This document shows positions 30,235 through 36,356 of a stretch of 36,356 nt of DNA, piece after piece. The notes beneath the pieces are model-generated. The model was not told the origin of the DNA. It made no database searches and saw only the letters and a list, made by a program, of their open reading frames with translations. Source of the DNA: Shewanella zhangzhouensis. Lineage in GTDB: Bacteria; Pseudomonadota; Gammaproteobacteria; Enterobacterales; Shewanellaceae. The first letter of the stretch is position 1; each line of letters starts with the position of its first letter. The stretch spans positions 4,477,501-4,513,856 of the forward strand of contig NZ_CP080414.1 in NCBI RefSeq assembly GCF_019457615.1, read 5' to 3'. The translations under genes were made by a program, and so were the position numbers.

Positions 30235-30294
30235 TATATCTTTTCTGTCGTGAGTTATCGTGTCGCCATTGTGATTGATGAGTTGGAGAGACAA

Positions 30295-31401
30295 ATGCGT
30301 CAGGCATTAAACAGCGGGTTTGAGTTTGCCCGGGCGGGTGTGCGGCTTAAGAATCGTGCCGTGCTGGCACCGCTGACCCATAACATGAGCGATGCCGATG
30401 GCAATCCGAGTCAGGCAGAACTCGACTGGCTCGAGCATTGTGCCAAAGGTGGTTTTGGGCTGCTGATTGCGGCGGCTACCCAAGTGTGGCCGGGCGGTCG
30501 CTGCTGGGCAGGGCAGCCAGCCTTGATGACAGACCATCAGCAGCAAGCCTTCAGCCGGTTTGCCAGGGCGGCAAAGGCCAACGACGCGCTGGCGTTGGTG
30601 CAACTTCATCATGGCGGGGTGCGCGCGGCGCCTGCGCTGAATGGCACTGCACCTGTTGGTCCAGGCGCCGAGGCGCCCGGTGGCCGTTATCCGCTTGGGG
30701 TGACTGAGCTTGATGAAGCCGGAATTCAGCAGCTGATAGCTGCCTTTATTGCTTCTGCCGAGCGCGCCTATCAGGCCGGATTGGATGGGGTTGAGCTGCA
30801 CGCTGCCCATCACTTTTTGCTGTGTAACTTTTTAAATCCCATGCTTAACCGGCGCAGCGACCGCTGGGGAGGCAGCCTTGAGAATCGTGCCCGGCTGCTG
30901 ATTGAAATCATCCATGGCATACGTCAGCGACTGCCCCGCAGCTTCCTGTTAGGGGTGAGGTTGTCGCCGGAAAGCTATGCCAGTGTCGAAGGAATAGAAC
31001 TTGATCATCAGCTGGAAGTAGCCGATTTACTGGCGACAGCGGATATCGATTATGTGCATTTTTCCATGGGCGATAGCTTCAAGCAGGCCTGCGGCAAAGA
31101 GACAGCGCTGCTTGGCGAAGTGACCAATGCCCTTATTGGCAAAACAGTACTGATGTTTGCAGGCAATATCCGTGATGGCGCGGCGGCGCAGCAGGTGCTG
31201 GACGCAGGCGGCGACCTGGTCGCCATTGGCACTGCTGCCATAGGGAATCCGGATTGGGTGCATAGGGTTAGCAGTGACACGCCGCTGTTAACGCCGCCTT
31301 TTGCCGCCACCCTGCTGCATGGCTATGGATTTACCGAGGCGGGCCTTGCTTACCTTGGCGCTATCCCCGGACTGGTTGCGCGACCAGAGTCACAAGGGTG
31401 A
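30295..31401 (+). CDS. NADH:flavin oxidoreductase, old yellow enzyme family
   Basis: A 368-residue FMN-dependent TIM-barrel enzyme that reduces activated C=C bonds or nitro compounds with NAD(P)H. Recognisable stretches are LKNRAVLAPLTHNMSDADGNPS near the start, GGFGLLIAAATQVWPGGRCWAGQPAL, VQLHHGGVRA, GVELHAAHHFLLCNFLNPMLNRRSDRWGGSLENRARLLIEII (the classical active-site and phosphate region) and AIGTAAIGNPDW. The start at 30295 has GGAGAG six bases upstream. It is followed after 10 bp by a LysE/RhtB gene, so both form an operon, divergent from a LysR regulator. The substrate is unknown. Confidence 0.9.
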   Translation: MRQALNSGFEFARAGVRLKNRAVLAPLTHNMSDADGNPSQAELDWLEHCAKGGFGLLIAAATQVWPGGRCWAGQPALMTDHQQQAFSRFARAAKANDALALVQLHHGGVRAAPALNGTAPVGPGAEAPGGRYPLGVTELDEAGIQQLIAAFIASAERAYQAGLDGVELHAAHHFLLCNFLNPMLNRRSDRWGGSLENRARLLIEIIHGIRQRLPRSFLLGVRLSPESYASVEGIELDHQLEVADLLATADIDYVHFSMGDSFKQACGKETALLGEVTNALIGKTVLMFAGNIRDGAAAQQVLDAGGDLVAIGTAAIGNPDWVHRVSSDTPLLTPPFAATLLHGYGFTEAGLAYLGAIPGLVARPESQG

Positions 31402-31411
31402 GGGCGGGCAG

Positions 31412-32023
31412 ATGTCTGAGTGGATGTTGCTGCTGATGTTTATCCCAACCTTCTTTGTGATTTCGGTATCGCCGGGGCTTTGCATGATGTTGGCGCTGAG
31501 TTTTGGTGCCAGTTTGGGAGTCCGGCGCTCGCTGTGGGTAATTGCCGGCGAAGTGGTGGGCGTTTCCTTGATAGCCCTTACCGCACTTCTTGGGTACACC
31601 CAGGTGTTGGTTGAACAGCCGCTGTTGATGCAGCTGTTTAAATACCTTGGCGCGCTTTATCTGCTGTGGATGGGGATTGATGGCTGGCGTAATGCATCCA
31701 CCAGTTTGGCGGCGGTGCAGGCGGATAGCTGCAGTGGTGAACTGATGCTGCGGGGCTTTTCGGTGGCCATTTCCAACCCCAAGTCGTGGCTGTTTATGAT
31801 GACGCTGCTGCCACCTTTTATCAGCCCAAGCTTGCCGCTTGGGATCCAGACCCTGCTGTTTGTGAGTCTGGTGGCACTGATTGAATGCCTGAATCTGCTG
31901 ATTTACGCCTACGGCGGCCACAGGGTGAATCAACTGCTGCTGGCCAAGGGCCGCGGTGCCTGGCTTGGACGTGTGTCATCGCTGATGATGGTGAGTATTG
32001 CGCTGTTTTGGCTGCTTAGTTGA
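31412..32023 (+). CDS. LysE/RhtB family exporter
   Basis: A 203-residue inner-membrane protein with about six hydrophobic segments. The N-terminal region FIPTFFVISVSPGLCMMLALSFGASLGVRRSLWVIAGEVVG carries the family's SPGP-like motif (here SPGL, with Pro to Leu at the last place), and LKYLGALYLLWMGIDGWRN and GFSVAISNPKSWLFMMTLLPPFI are typical of RhtB proteins, which export amino acids or similar small molecules. The start at 31412 (MSEWMLLLM) lies just after the preceding gene's stop. The substrate may be a product or a toxic relative of the neighbouring oxidoreductase's substrate; this is inference. Confidence 0.88.
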   Translation: MSEWMLLLMFIPTFFVISVSPGLCMMLALSFGASLGVRRSLWVIAGEVVGVSLIALTALLGYTQVLVEQPLLMQLFKYLGALYLLWMGIDGWRNASTSLAAVQADSCSGELMLRGFSVAISNPKSWLFMMTLLPPFISPSLPLGIQTLLFVSLVALIECLNLLIYAYGGHRVNQLLLAKGRGAWLGRVSSLMMVSIALFWLLS

Positions 32024-32031
32024 GCCAATAA

Positions 32032-32066
32032 AAAACGCGACTGCCGCTGGGCGACAATCGCGTTTT
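32032..32066. terminator. Terminator shared by the convergent RhtB-like and mnmE genes
   Basis: Stem AAAACGCGA / TCGCGTTTT around a 17-base loop, with T runs on both strands, placed between two convergent genes. Confidence 0.7.
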
Positions 32067-32083
32067 ATGCCGCTGAAAGCGGT

Positions 32084-33445
32084 TTATTTGCCGATACAGA
32101 AGGAGCTGAAAATCTTGCCCAGCAAATCGTCTGAGGTAAATTCGCCGGTGATTTCAGACAGTGCCTGCTGCGCCATCCGCAGCTCCTCGGCCAGCAGTTC
32201 GCCCGCCAGATACACCTCCAGCTGCACCTTGCCCAGTTGCAGATGCTCTGAGGCTTGCTCAAGCGCTTCCAGGTGACGACGACGGGCGATAAAGCCGCCT
32301 TCGAGGTTACTTTGATAACCCATCAGCGATTTCAGGTGCTGCTTGAGCGCATCCACACCCAGGCCGGTCTTGGCCGAAATCCGGTAGACGCTGTAGCCTT
32401 GCTCTTCGGTGGCCTCCAGTGGCTCGCCGGTCAGGTCGGCTTTGTTGCGCACCACGGTAACTCCCAGTGCCTGGGGCAGACGGTCGATAAAATCGGGCCA
32501 GATCTCGTGTGGGTCAACCGCCGCCGTGTCTGTGCCATCCACCATAAACAGCACCCGATCGGCGCTTGCTATTTCGCTCCAGGCGCGCTCAATACCAATA
32601 CGCTCCACTTCGTCTGTGGTGTCCCGCAGACCAGCGGTATCGATAATGTGCAGTGGCATACCGTCGAGGTGAATGTGCTCCCGCAGAACGTCGCGGGTGG
32701 TGCCGGCAATGTCGGTCACAATCGCTGATTCTTTACCTGCCAGGGCATTGAGCAGGCTGGACTTACCGGCGTTGGGGCGACCGGCAATCACCACTTTCAT
32801 GCCTTCACGGATAATGCTGCCTTGCTTGGCGCTGGCCTGCACTTCATCAAGCTGGTCGATAATGGCGTAAAGCGCGGCGGCAATTTTGCCGTCACTCAAA
32901 AAATCCACTTCTTCGTCGGGAAAGTCGATGGCGGCTTCCACATACAGACGCAGGTTGGTGATTTTGTCCACCAGGGTATGCACCTGAGTCGAGAACTCAC
33001 CTTGCAGCGAGTGCAGGGCGCTCTTGGCGGCCTGTTCGCTGGTGGCATCAATCAGGTCGGCAATGGCTTCGGCCTGGGTCAAATCCAGCTTGTCGTTCAT
33101 AAACGCCTGCTCGCTGAACTCGCCGGGGCGGGCAATACGTACCCCTTTAACCTTGAGCACGGCGCGAATGAGCATGTCCATCACCACCTGGCCGCCGTGG
33201 CCCTGCAATTCCAGTACATCTTCGCCGGTAAAGGAGTTGGGGCCCTTGAAGAACAAGGCTATGCCCTGATCAATCACGCTGCCATCGGCCGCTTTGAAGT
33301 CGCAGAAATCGGCGTAGCGGGGTTTGGGCAGGCGTCCCAGCAGGGCATGGGCCACATCGCTGGCCAGCTTGCCGGAAACCCGGATAATGCCTACGCCGCC
33401 CCGACCGGGCGCGGTGGCCTGTGCCACTATGGTGTCTGTCGTCAC
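32084..33445 (-). CDS. mnmE: tRNA modification GTPase MnmE (TrmE)
   Basis: A 453-residue GTPase that works with MnmG on wobble uridine 34. The N-terminal formyl-THF-binding domain (TDTIVAQATAPGRGGVGIIRVSG) is followed by the helical domain and an inserted Ras-like G domain with GRPNAGKSSLLNALAG (P-loop), the switch AIVTDIAGTTRDVL, DTAGLRDTTDEVE and NKAD. The C-terminus is FCIGK, with the catalytic cysteine of the C(I/L/V)GK motif. Partner mnmG lies on the other side of oriC. It is downstream of yidC but separated by a strong terminator. Confidence 0.98.
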   Translation of the reverse strand: MTTDTIVAQATAPGRGGVGIIRVSGKLASDVAHALLGRLPKPRYADFCDFKAADGSVIDQGIALFFKGPNSFTGEDVLELQGHGGQVVMDMLIRAVLKVKGVRIARPGEFSEQAFMNDKLDLTQAEAIADLIDATSEQAAKSALHSLQGEFSTQVHTLVDKITNLRLYVEAAIDFPDEEVDFLSDGKIAAALYAIIDQLDEVQASAKQGSIIREGMKVVIAGRPNAGKSSLLNALAGKESAIVTDIAGTTRDVLREHIHLDGMPLHIIDTAGLRDTTDEVERIGIERAWSEIASADRVLFMVDGTDTAAVDPHEIWPDFIDRLPQALGVTVVRNKADLTGEPLEATEEQGYSVYRISAKTGLGVDALKQHLKSLMGYQSNLEGGFIARRRHLEALEQASEHLQLGKVQLEVYLAGELLAEELRMAQQALSEITGEFTSDDLLGKIFSSFCIGK

Positions 33446-33483
33446 GTGTCTTTCCGCTTAATGGTGTACTTCAAAAAAGAAAC

Positions 33484-33510
33484 AAAAAGGCGACCTCAGG
33501 TCGCCTTTTT
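33484..33510. terminator. Terminator between yidC and mnmE
   Basis: Stem AAAAAGGCGACC / GGTCGCCTTTTT with loop TCA, perfect over 12 bp and with T runs on both strands; 23 bp after the yidC stop. Confidence 0.93.
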
Positions 33511-33533
33511 AGTGTGTAGCCTGAAAAATGGGC

Positions 33534-35159
33534 TTATTTTAAGCCTTTTTTCTCCAGCTGGGCATAAATAATCTTCTGCTGGGTGATGGCAACCAGGTTA
33601 CCCACCAGCCAGTAGAGTACCAGACCTGCTGGGAACCACAGGAAGAATACGGTGAAGATCATCGGCATCCACTGCAGCATCTTCTGTTGCATTGGGTCCA
33701 TGTTGGGGGCCATTGGCTGCATCTTCTGCATCATCCACATGGAAGCGCCCATCAGCAGTGGCAGTACGTAGTAAGGGTCCTGCACCGACAAATCCTGGAT
33801 CCACAGCATGAACGGCGCGTGGCGCAGTTCAACGCTTTCCAGCAGCACCCAGTACAGGGCGATGAAGATTGGCATCTGCAGCAGGATGGGCAGACAGCCG
33901 CCCATTGGGTTTACCTTTTCCTTCTTGTACAGCTCCATCATGGCCTGACCCATCTTCTGACGGTCATCACCGAAGCGATCTTTCAGGTCCTGCAACTTGG
34001 GCTGCAGGTTACGCATCTTGGCCATGGACACATACTGTGCCTTGGTCAGCGGATACAGGAGACCACGTACAGTCAGGGTCACCAGAATGATGGCCACACC
34101 CCAGTTGTGCACCAGACTCTGGAAGAACATCAGGATCCAGTGGATAGGCACAGCCAACCACCAGAGGAAGCCGTAATCCACTACCAGGTTCAGGGTGTCA
34201 GACAGAGCAGACAGCGCCGCCTGGTCTTTTGGACCTACGTAGAAGGTGGCAGAAATGGTTTCAGTGGCACCGGGGGCTACGTCATGAACTGAGCCTTTAA
34301 AGCCGATATTGGCAAGGCCACCGGCACTGACAGAGGTGAACAGGGTGTTCTTGTCAGATGCGGCAGGTACCCAGGCCGACACGAAGTAGTGTTGCAGCAT
34401 GGCAACCCAACCACCCAGAGTAGGCTCTTCGAGGTCTTTCTTACCCATGTCATCGAAGCTGTACTTCTCATAACGCACATCGGCGGTTGAGAAGGCGGCG
34501 CCACGATAGGTGGGCATCATCATGCTGCTTTCACTGGCAGTGATGGTTTGCTTGATTTGGCCATACATCTGCACCTGCACAGGGGCTGCTGAGTTGTTGG
34601 CAACGCGGTAATCCACGCCCACATCAAACTGGCCACGCTTGAACACAAACACCTTGGTGAAGTTCACACCGGTATCTGTGGTCAGTGTCAGAGGCACTTC
34701 CAGGGTGTCCTGGCCGTCAGCAAGGGTGTAGGCGTCGGCGGCGGCAGCGAACTTGGCGCGGCCACTGGCGGCGCTGTCGATACCATCACGACCAATCAGA
34801 CCACTCTGGGCGATGTAGGTGAAATTGTTTTTCTGCTCCAGCAGAACAAAAGGTGCTTCTTCGTTTTGTTCCAGCTTATGGGTGAGCAGGGCGGCATGCA
34901 CTATGTCACCCCCCACAGGATTAATCTGGATTTCCAGTTGATCTGTGGTAACGCGGATCAGGTTTTGGGTTGCTGCCACTGTGGCAGGTACACCGGCATC
35001 GGCTGTTGGAACGTCACTGTTGATAGCCTGGTCGTGGATTTGGGCCGCCGCAGTTACTTCTGTGGCTGGCTTGGGCGCCTTGTCGGATTCCCACTGTTGC
35101 CAAAGCAAAAAGCTGACAAACAGCAGGCCGATGAGCAATAGATTGCGTTGTGATTCCAT
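33534..35159 (-). CDS. yidC: Membrane protein insertase YidC
   Basis: A 541-residue inner-membrane insertase that inserts proteins such as Fo subunit c, alone or with SecYEG. It has an N-terminal helix (LLLIGLLFVSFLLWQQWES), a large periplasmic beta-sandwich domain (residues about 25-340) typical of Gram-negative YidC, and a C-terminal core with five helices: LVHNWGVAIILVTLTVRGLLYPLTKAQYVSMAKMRNLQPKL holds the conserved hydrophilic-groove arginine, then GGCLPILLQMPIFIALYWVLLESVELR, and finally PAGLVLYWLVGNLVAITQQ. A basic tail KLEKKGLK-like ends the protein. It begins 5 bp after yidD. Confidence 0.98.
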   Translation of the reverse strand: MESQRNLLLIGLLFVSFLLWQQWESDKAPKPATEVTAAAQIHDQAINSDVPTADAGVPATVAATQNLIRVTTDQLEIQINPVGGDIVHAALLTHKLEQNEEAPFVLLEQKNNFTYIAQSGLIGRDGIDSAASGRAKFAAAADAYTLADGQDTLEVPLTLTTDTGVNFTKVFVFKRGQFDVGVDYRVANNSAAPVQVQMYGQIKQTITASESSMMMPTYRGAAFSTADVRYEKYSFDDMGKKDLEEPTLGGWVAMLQHYFVSAWVPAASDKNTLFTSVSAGGLANIGFKGSVHDVAPGATETISATFYVGPKDQAALSALSDTLNLVVDYGFLWWLAVPIHWILMFFQSLVHNWGVAIILVTLTVRGLLYPLTKAQYVSMAKMRNLQPKLQDLKDRFGDDRQKMGQAMMELYKKEKVNPMGGCLPILLQMPIFIALYWVLLESVELRHAPFMLWIQDLSVQDPYYVLPLLMGASMWMMQKMQPMAPNMDPMQQKMLQWMPMIFTVFFLWFPAGLVLYWLVGNLVAITQQKIIYAQLEKKGLK

Positions 35160-35163
35160 AGCC

Positions 35164-35418
35164 TTATTTATTACACCTGTCTTTTTTCGGAGGGACGGGA
35201 TCGTTGCCGCCCGGATGTAAAGGGTGACATTTTAATATGCGTTTGGCTGCAAACCAACTGCCTTTTATAACACCGTGAAGCTGGATGGCTTCAATGGCGT
35301 AATGTGAGCAAGTTGGCTGAAAACGACACTTAGGCCCAAGGATTGGGCTGATAAATATTTGGTAGCCGCGAATAAGCTTGGTGGCTAGCCATTGAAACGG
35401 CGACTGAGTTTGCGCCAT
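35164..35418 (-). CDS. yidD: Membrane protein insertion efficiency factor YidD
   Basis: An 84-residue protein with the family motif GYQIFISPILGPKCRFQPTCSHYAIEAIQLHG, including two conserved cysteines (PKCRFQPTC), and the later RILKCHPLHPGGNDPVP. YidD aids YidC-dependent insertion and associates with the inner membrane by an amphipathic N-terminal helix. Its first 34 bp overlap the end of rnpA, the usual arrangement of this operon. Confidence 0.95.
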   Translation of the reverse strand: MAQTQSPFQWLATKLIRGYQIFISPILGPKCRFQPTCSHYAIEAIQLHGVIKGSWFAAKRILKCHPLHPGGNDPVPPKKDRCNK

Positions 35419-35741
35419 AGCTTATCTACCAGCTTGTGAAGTTCGGGATTCTCCAAATCCATAACCCCTTTGCGAACCAGCACAACTATGTCCAATGAAG
35501 GCAGGTCGTGTTGATGCATTCTGAAGCTTTCCCTAATCACCCGTTTAACCCGGTTGCGGTCATGGGCGCGTTTAACCTGTTTTTTTGGCACAGTTAAACC
35601 CACTCGAGGATGTTCCTGAGTGTTGGGAGTAGCAAGCAAAGTGATTTCAGCAGAAGATGCTTTGATAGGATTGGTGAAAACAGCTTGAAATTGCGCGGGA
35701 GTTAACAAACGTAACTCCCGCGTAAAGGTGTAGCTAGTCAC
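35385..35741 (-). CDS. rnpA: Ribonuclease P protein component
   Basis: A 118-residue basic protein subunit of RNase P, which binds the 5' leader of precursor tRNA. It starts at GTG 35741 and has the family motif KRAHDRNRVKRVIRESFR (RNR motif) and an N-terminal RELRLLTPAQFQAVF. It is 16 bp downstream of rpmH, with which it is co-transcribed, and overlaps yidD by 34 bp. Confidence 0.96.
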   Translation of the reverse strand: MTSYTFTRELRLLTPAQFQAVFTNPIKASSAEITLLATPNTQEHPRVGLTVPKKQVKRAHDRNRVKRVIRESFRMHQHDLPSLDIVVLVRKGVMDLENPELHKLVDKLWRKLSRRFNG

Positions 35742-35757
35742 CTAGATGTCGACCTGA

Positions 35758-35895
35758 TTAGGCAGACAGACGAGCGCGGCCCTTGGCACGGCGACGAGCC
35801 AGTACCTTGCGGCCGTTAGCTGTAGCCATGCGAGCGCGGAAGCCGTGAGAACGCTTGCGCTTCAGGTTGCTAGGTTGAAAAGTACGTTTACTCAT
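35758..35895 (-). CDS. rpmH: 50S ribosomal protein L34
   Basis: A 45-codon gene: it begins MSKRTFQPSNLKRKRSHGFR and ends in an Arg/Lys/Ala-rich tail GRARLSA before TAA 35760-35758. L34 is a very basic small protein of the large subunit. The bacterial hallmark is the TFQPSNLKRKRSHGFRARM run, matched here (the window shows MATANGRKVLARRR after it). It is the first gene of the rpmH-rnpA-yidD-yidC operon, with a good promoter about 90 bp upstream. Confidence 0.98.
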   Translation of the reverse strand: MSKRTFQPSNLKRKRSHGFRARMATANGRKVLARRRAKGRARLSA

Positions 35896-35983
35896 GGTGG
35901 CAATCCGTCTTTACTGGTTAACATTCCTTGACGCTGAAACCAAAAATCAGAAATCAGAGACAAGGGCATAAAAAAGAGGCCGA

Positions 35984-36012
35984 ATTGTAATCACCTAAAC
36001 GCCTCCCGTCAA
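35984..36012 (-). promoter_or_regulatory. Sigma-70 promoter of the rpmH operon
   Basis: On the reverse strand, TTGACG (36012-36007), an exact 17-bp spacer and TACAAT (35989-35984). It lies about 90 bp upstream of rpmH. Confidence 0.8.
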
Positions 36013-36084
36013 GAAGCGCGACTCTACAGCGACACATTACAGCCAGATTTTTTCTTCATTAGCCTTGTTAAGAACCCTACAGAA

Positions 36085-36093
36085 TGTGGATAA
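36085..36093 (-). promoter_or_regulatory. DnaA box in the dnaA upstream region
   Basis: TGTGGATAA, a perfect 9-mer, in the position where DnaA autoregulation is known in E. coli. Confidence 0.75.
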
Positions 36094-36254
36094 CTCTGTG
36101 CATCTACACAATATCTGGTAGATCCAAGGGTAACTAACAAGATCAGAAGTCGCGCATTATAGATCAATATGGATCCCTTAATAAAGCAGGATTTCCGCCA
36201 TTGGGCCTTGAAATAGATCCTTTTCGATCTTGACTGATCAGAGTTATTCAGATC

Positions 36255-36284
36255 TTGAGATCTCCCTGTTGATAATTCTATTTT
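36255..36284 (+). promoter_or_regulatory. Possible dnaA promoter
   Basis: TTGAGA (36255-36260), an 18-bp spacer and TATTTT (36279-36284), about 70 bp before the window end. Only moderate matches. Confidence 0.35.
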
Positions 36285-36356
36285 AAGGATAGCGATCCCG
36301 TTAGAGTCCCGATAGAATACTCCTCCTTTGGATAGTTATTTTTTGGGGATGGAACA

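Larger units (their letters stand above)
36013..36356. other. rpmH-dnaA intergenic regulatory region (dnaA itself is outside)
   Basis: This 344-bp stretch has no gene. It holds a DnaA box (36085-36093), about ten GATC sites between 36120 and 36300, a possible dnaA promoter (36255-36284), and ends in GGGGATGGAACA, which looks like a ribosome site just before a start codon beyond the edge. In related genomes the gene there is dnaA. The GATC cluster suggests Dam/SeqA control of dnaA expression. Confidence 0.7.

Noticed and set aside
32822..33571. Forward-strand open frame of 249 codons
   Set aside because: Antisense to mnmE and crosses its start and the terminator; no family motifs.

Overview
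The window is a chromosomal segment spanning the replication origin of a gammaproteobacterium, most probably a Shewanella (the gene content recalls S. amazonensis, but that is judged from memory, not a search). The evidence is the order rpmH-rnpA-yidD-yidC-mnmE on one side and mioC-oriC-mnmG-rsmG-parA-parB-atpIBEFHAGDC-glmU on the other, an E. coli-like oriC with DnaA boxes, 13-mers and dense GATC sites, and a Mycobacterium-type MenB beside glmS. The right end stops just before a gene that must be dnaA by context.

Layout. 1-2330: start of ccoG (reverse, cut by the window edge), a small anchored protein, menB and a DUF2061 membrane protein behind a near-consensus Fur box. 2363-5488 is accessory: a DUF1996 lipoprotein and a tiny lipoprotein (reverse), then an AT-rich patch with a frameshifted small gene and two 113-residue membrane proteins (forward). 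This patch ends at three 20-bp repeats and a TGTGGG terminus placed about 20 bp after the glmS stop. That matches the right end of a Tn7-like transposon sitting in attTn7, but no tns genes and no partner end are visible. 5513-12482: glmS with a DeoR-family regulator, a Fur-boxed TonB siderophore receptor, and glmU. 12057-18980: the full F-type ATP synthase operon. 19205-23583: parB, parA, rsmG, mnmG. 23584-24028: oriC. 24029-32023: mioC, a membrane-anchored EEP-family protein, the formaldehyde detoxification pair fghA/adhC with a divergent LysR regulator, an unknown anchored protein, a second LysR gene divergent from an old-yellow-enzyme oxidoreductase, and a LysE/RhtB exporter. 32084-35895: mnmE, yidC, yidD, rnpA, rpmH. 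35896-36356: rpmH and dnaA promoter region with a DnaA box and many GATC sites.

Functional links: GlmS and GlmU make UDP-GlcNAc; MnmE and MnmG modify the tRNA wobble uridine together; YidD and YidC serve membrane protein insertion (including ATP synthase subunit c); ParAB and oriC serve chromosome replication and segregation; AdhC and FghA oxidise formaldehyde through glutathione. The most unusual part is the solo Tn7-type end with its relic-like cargo downstream of glmS.
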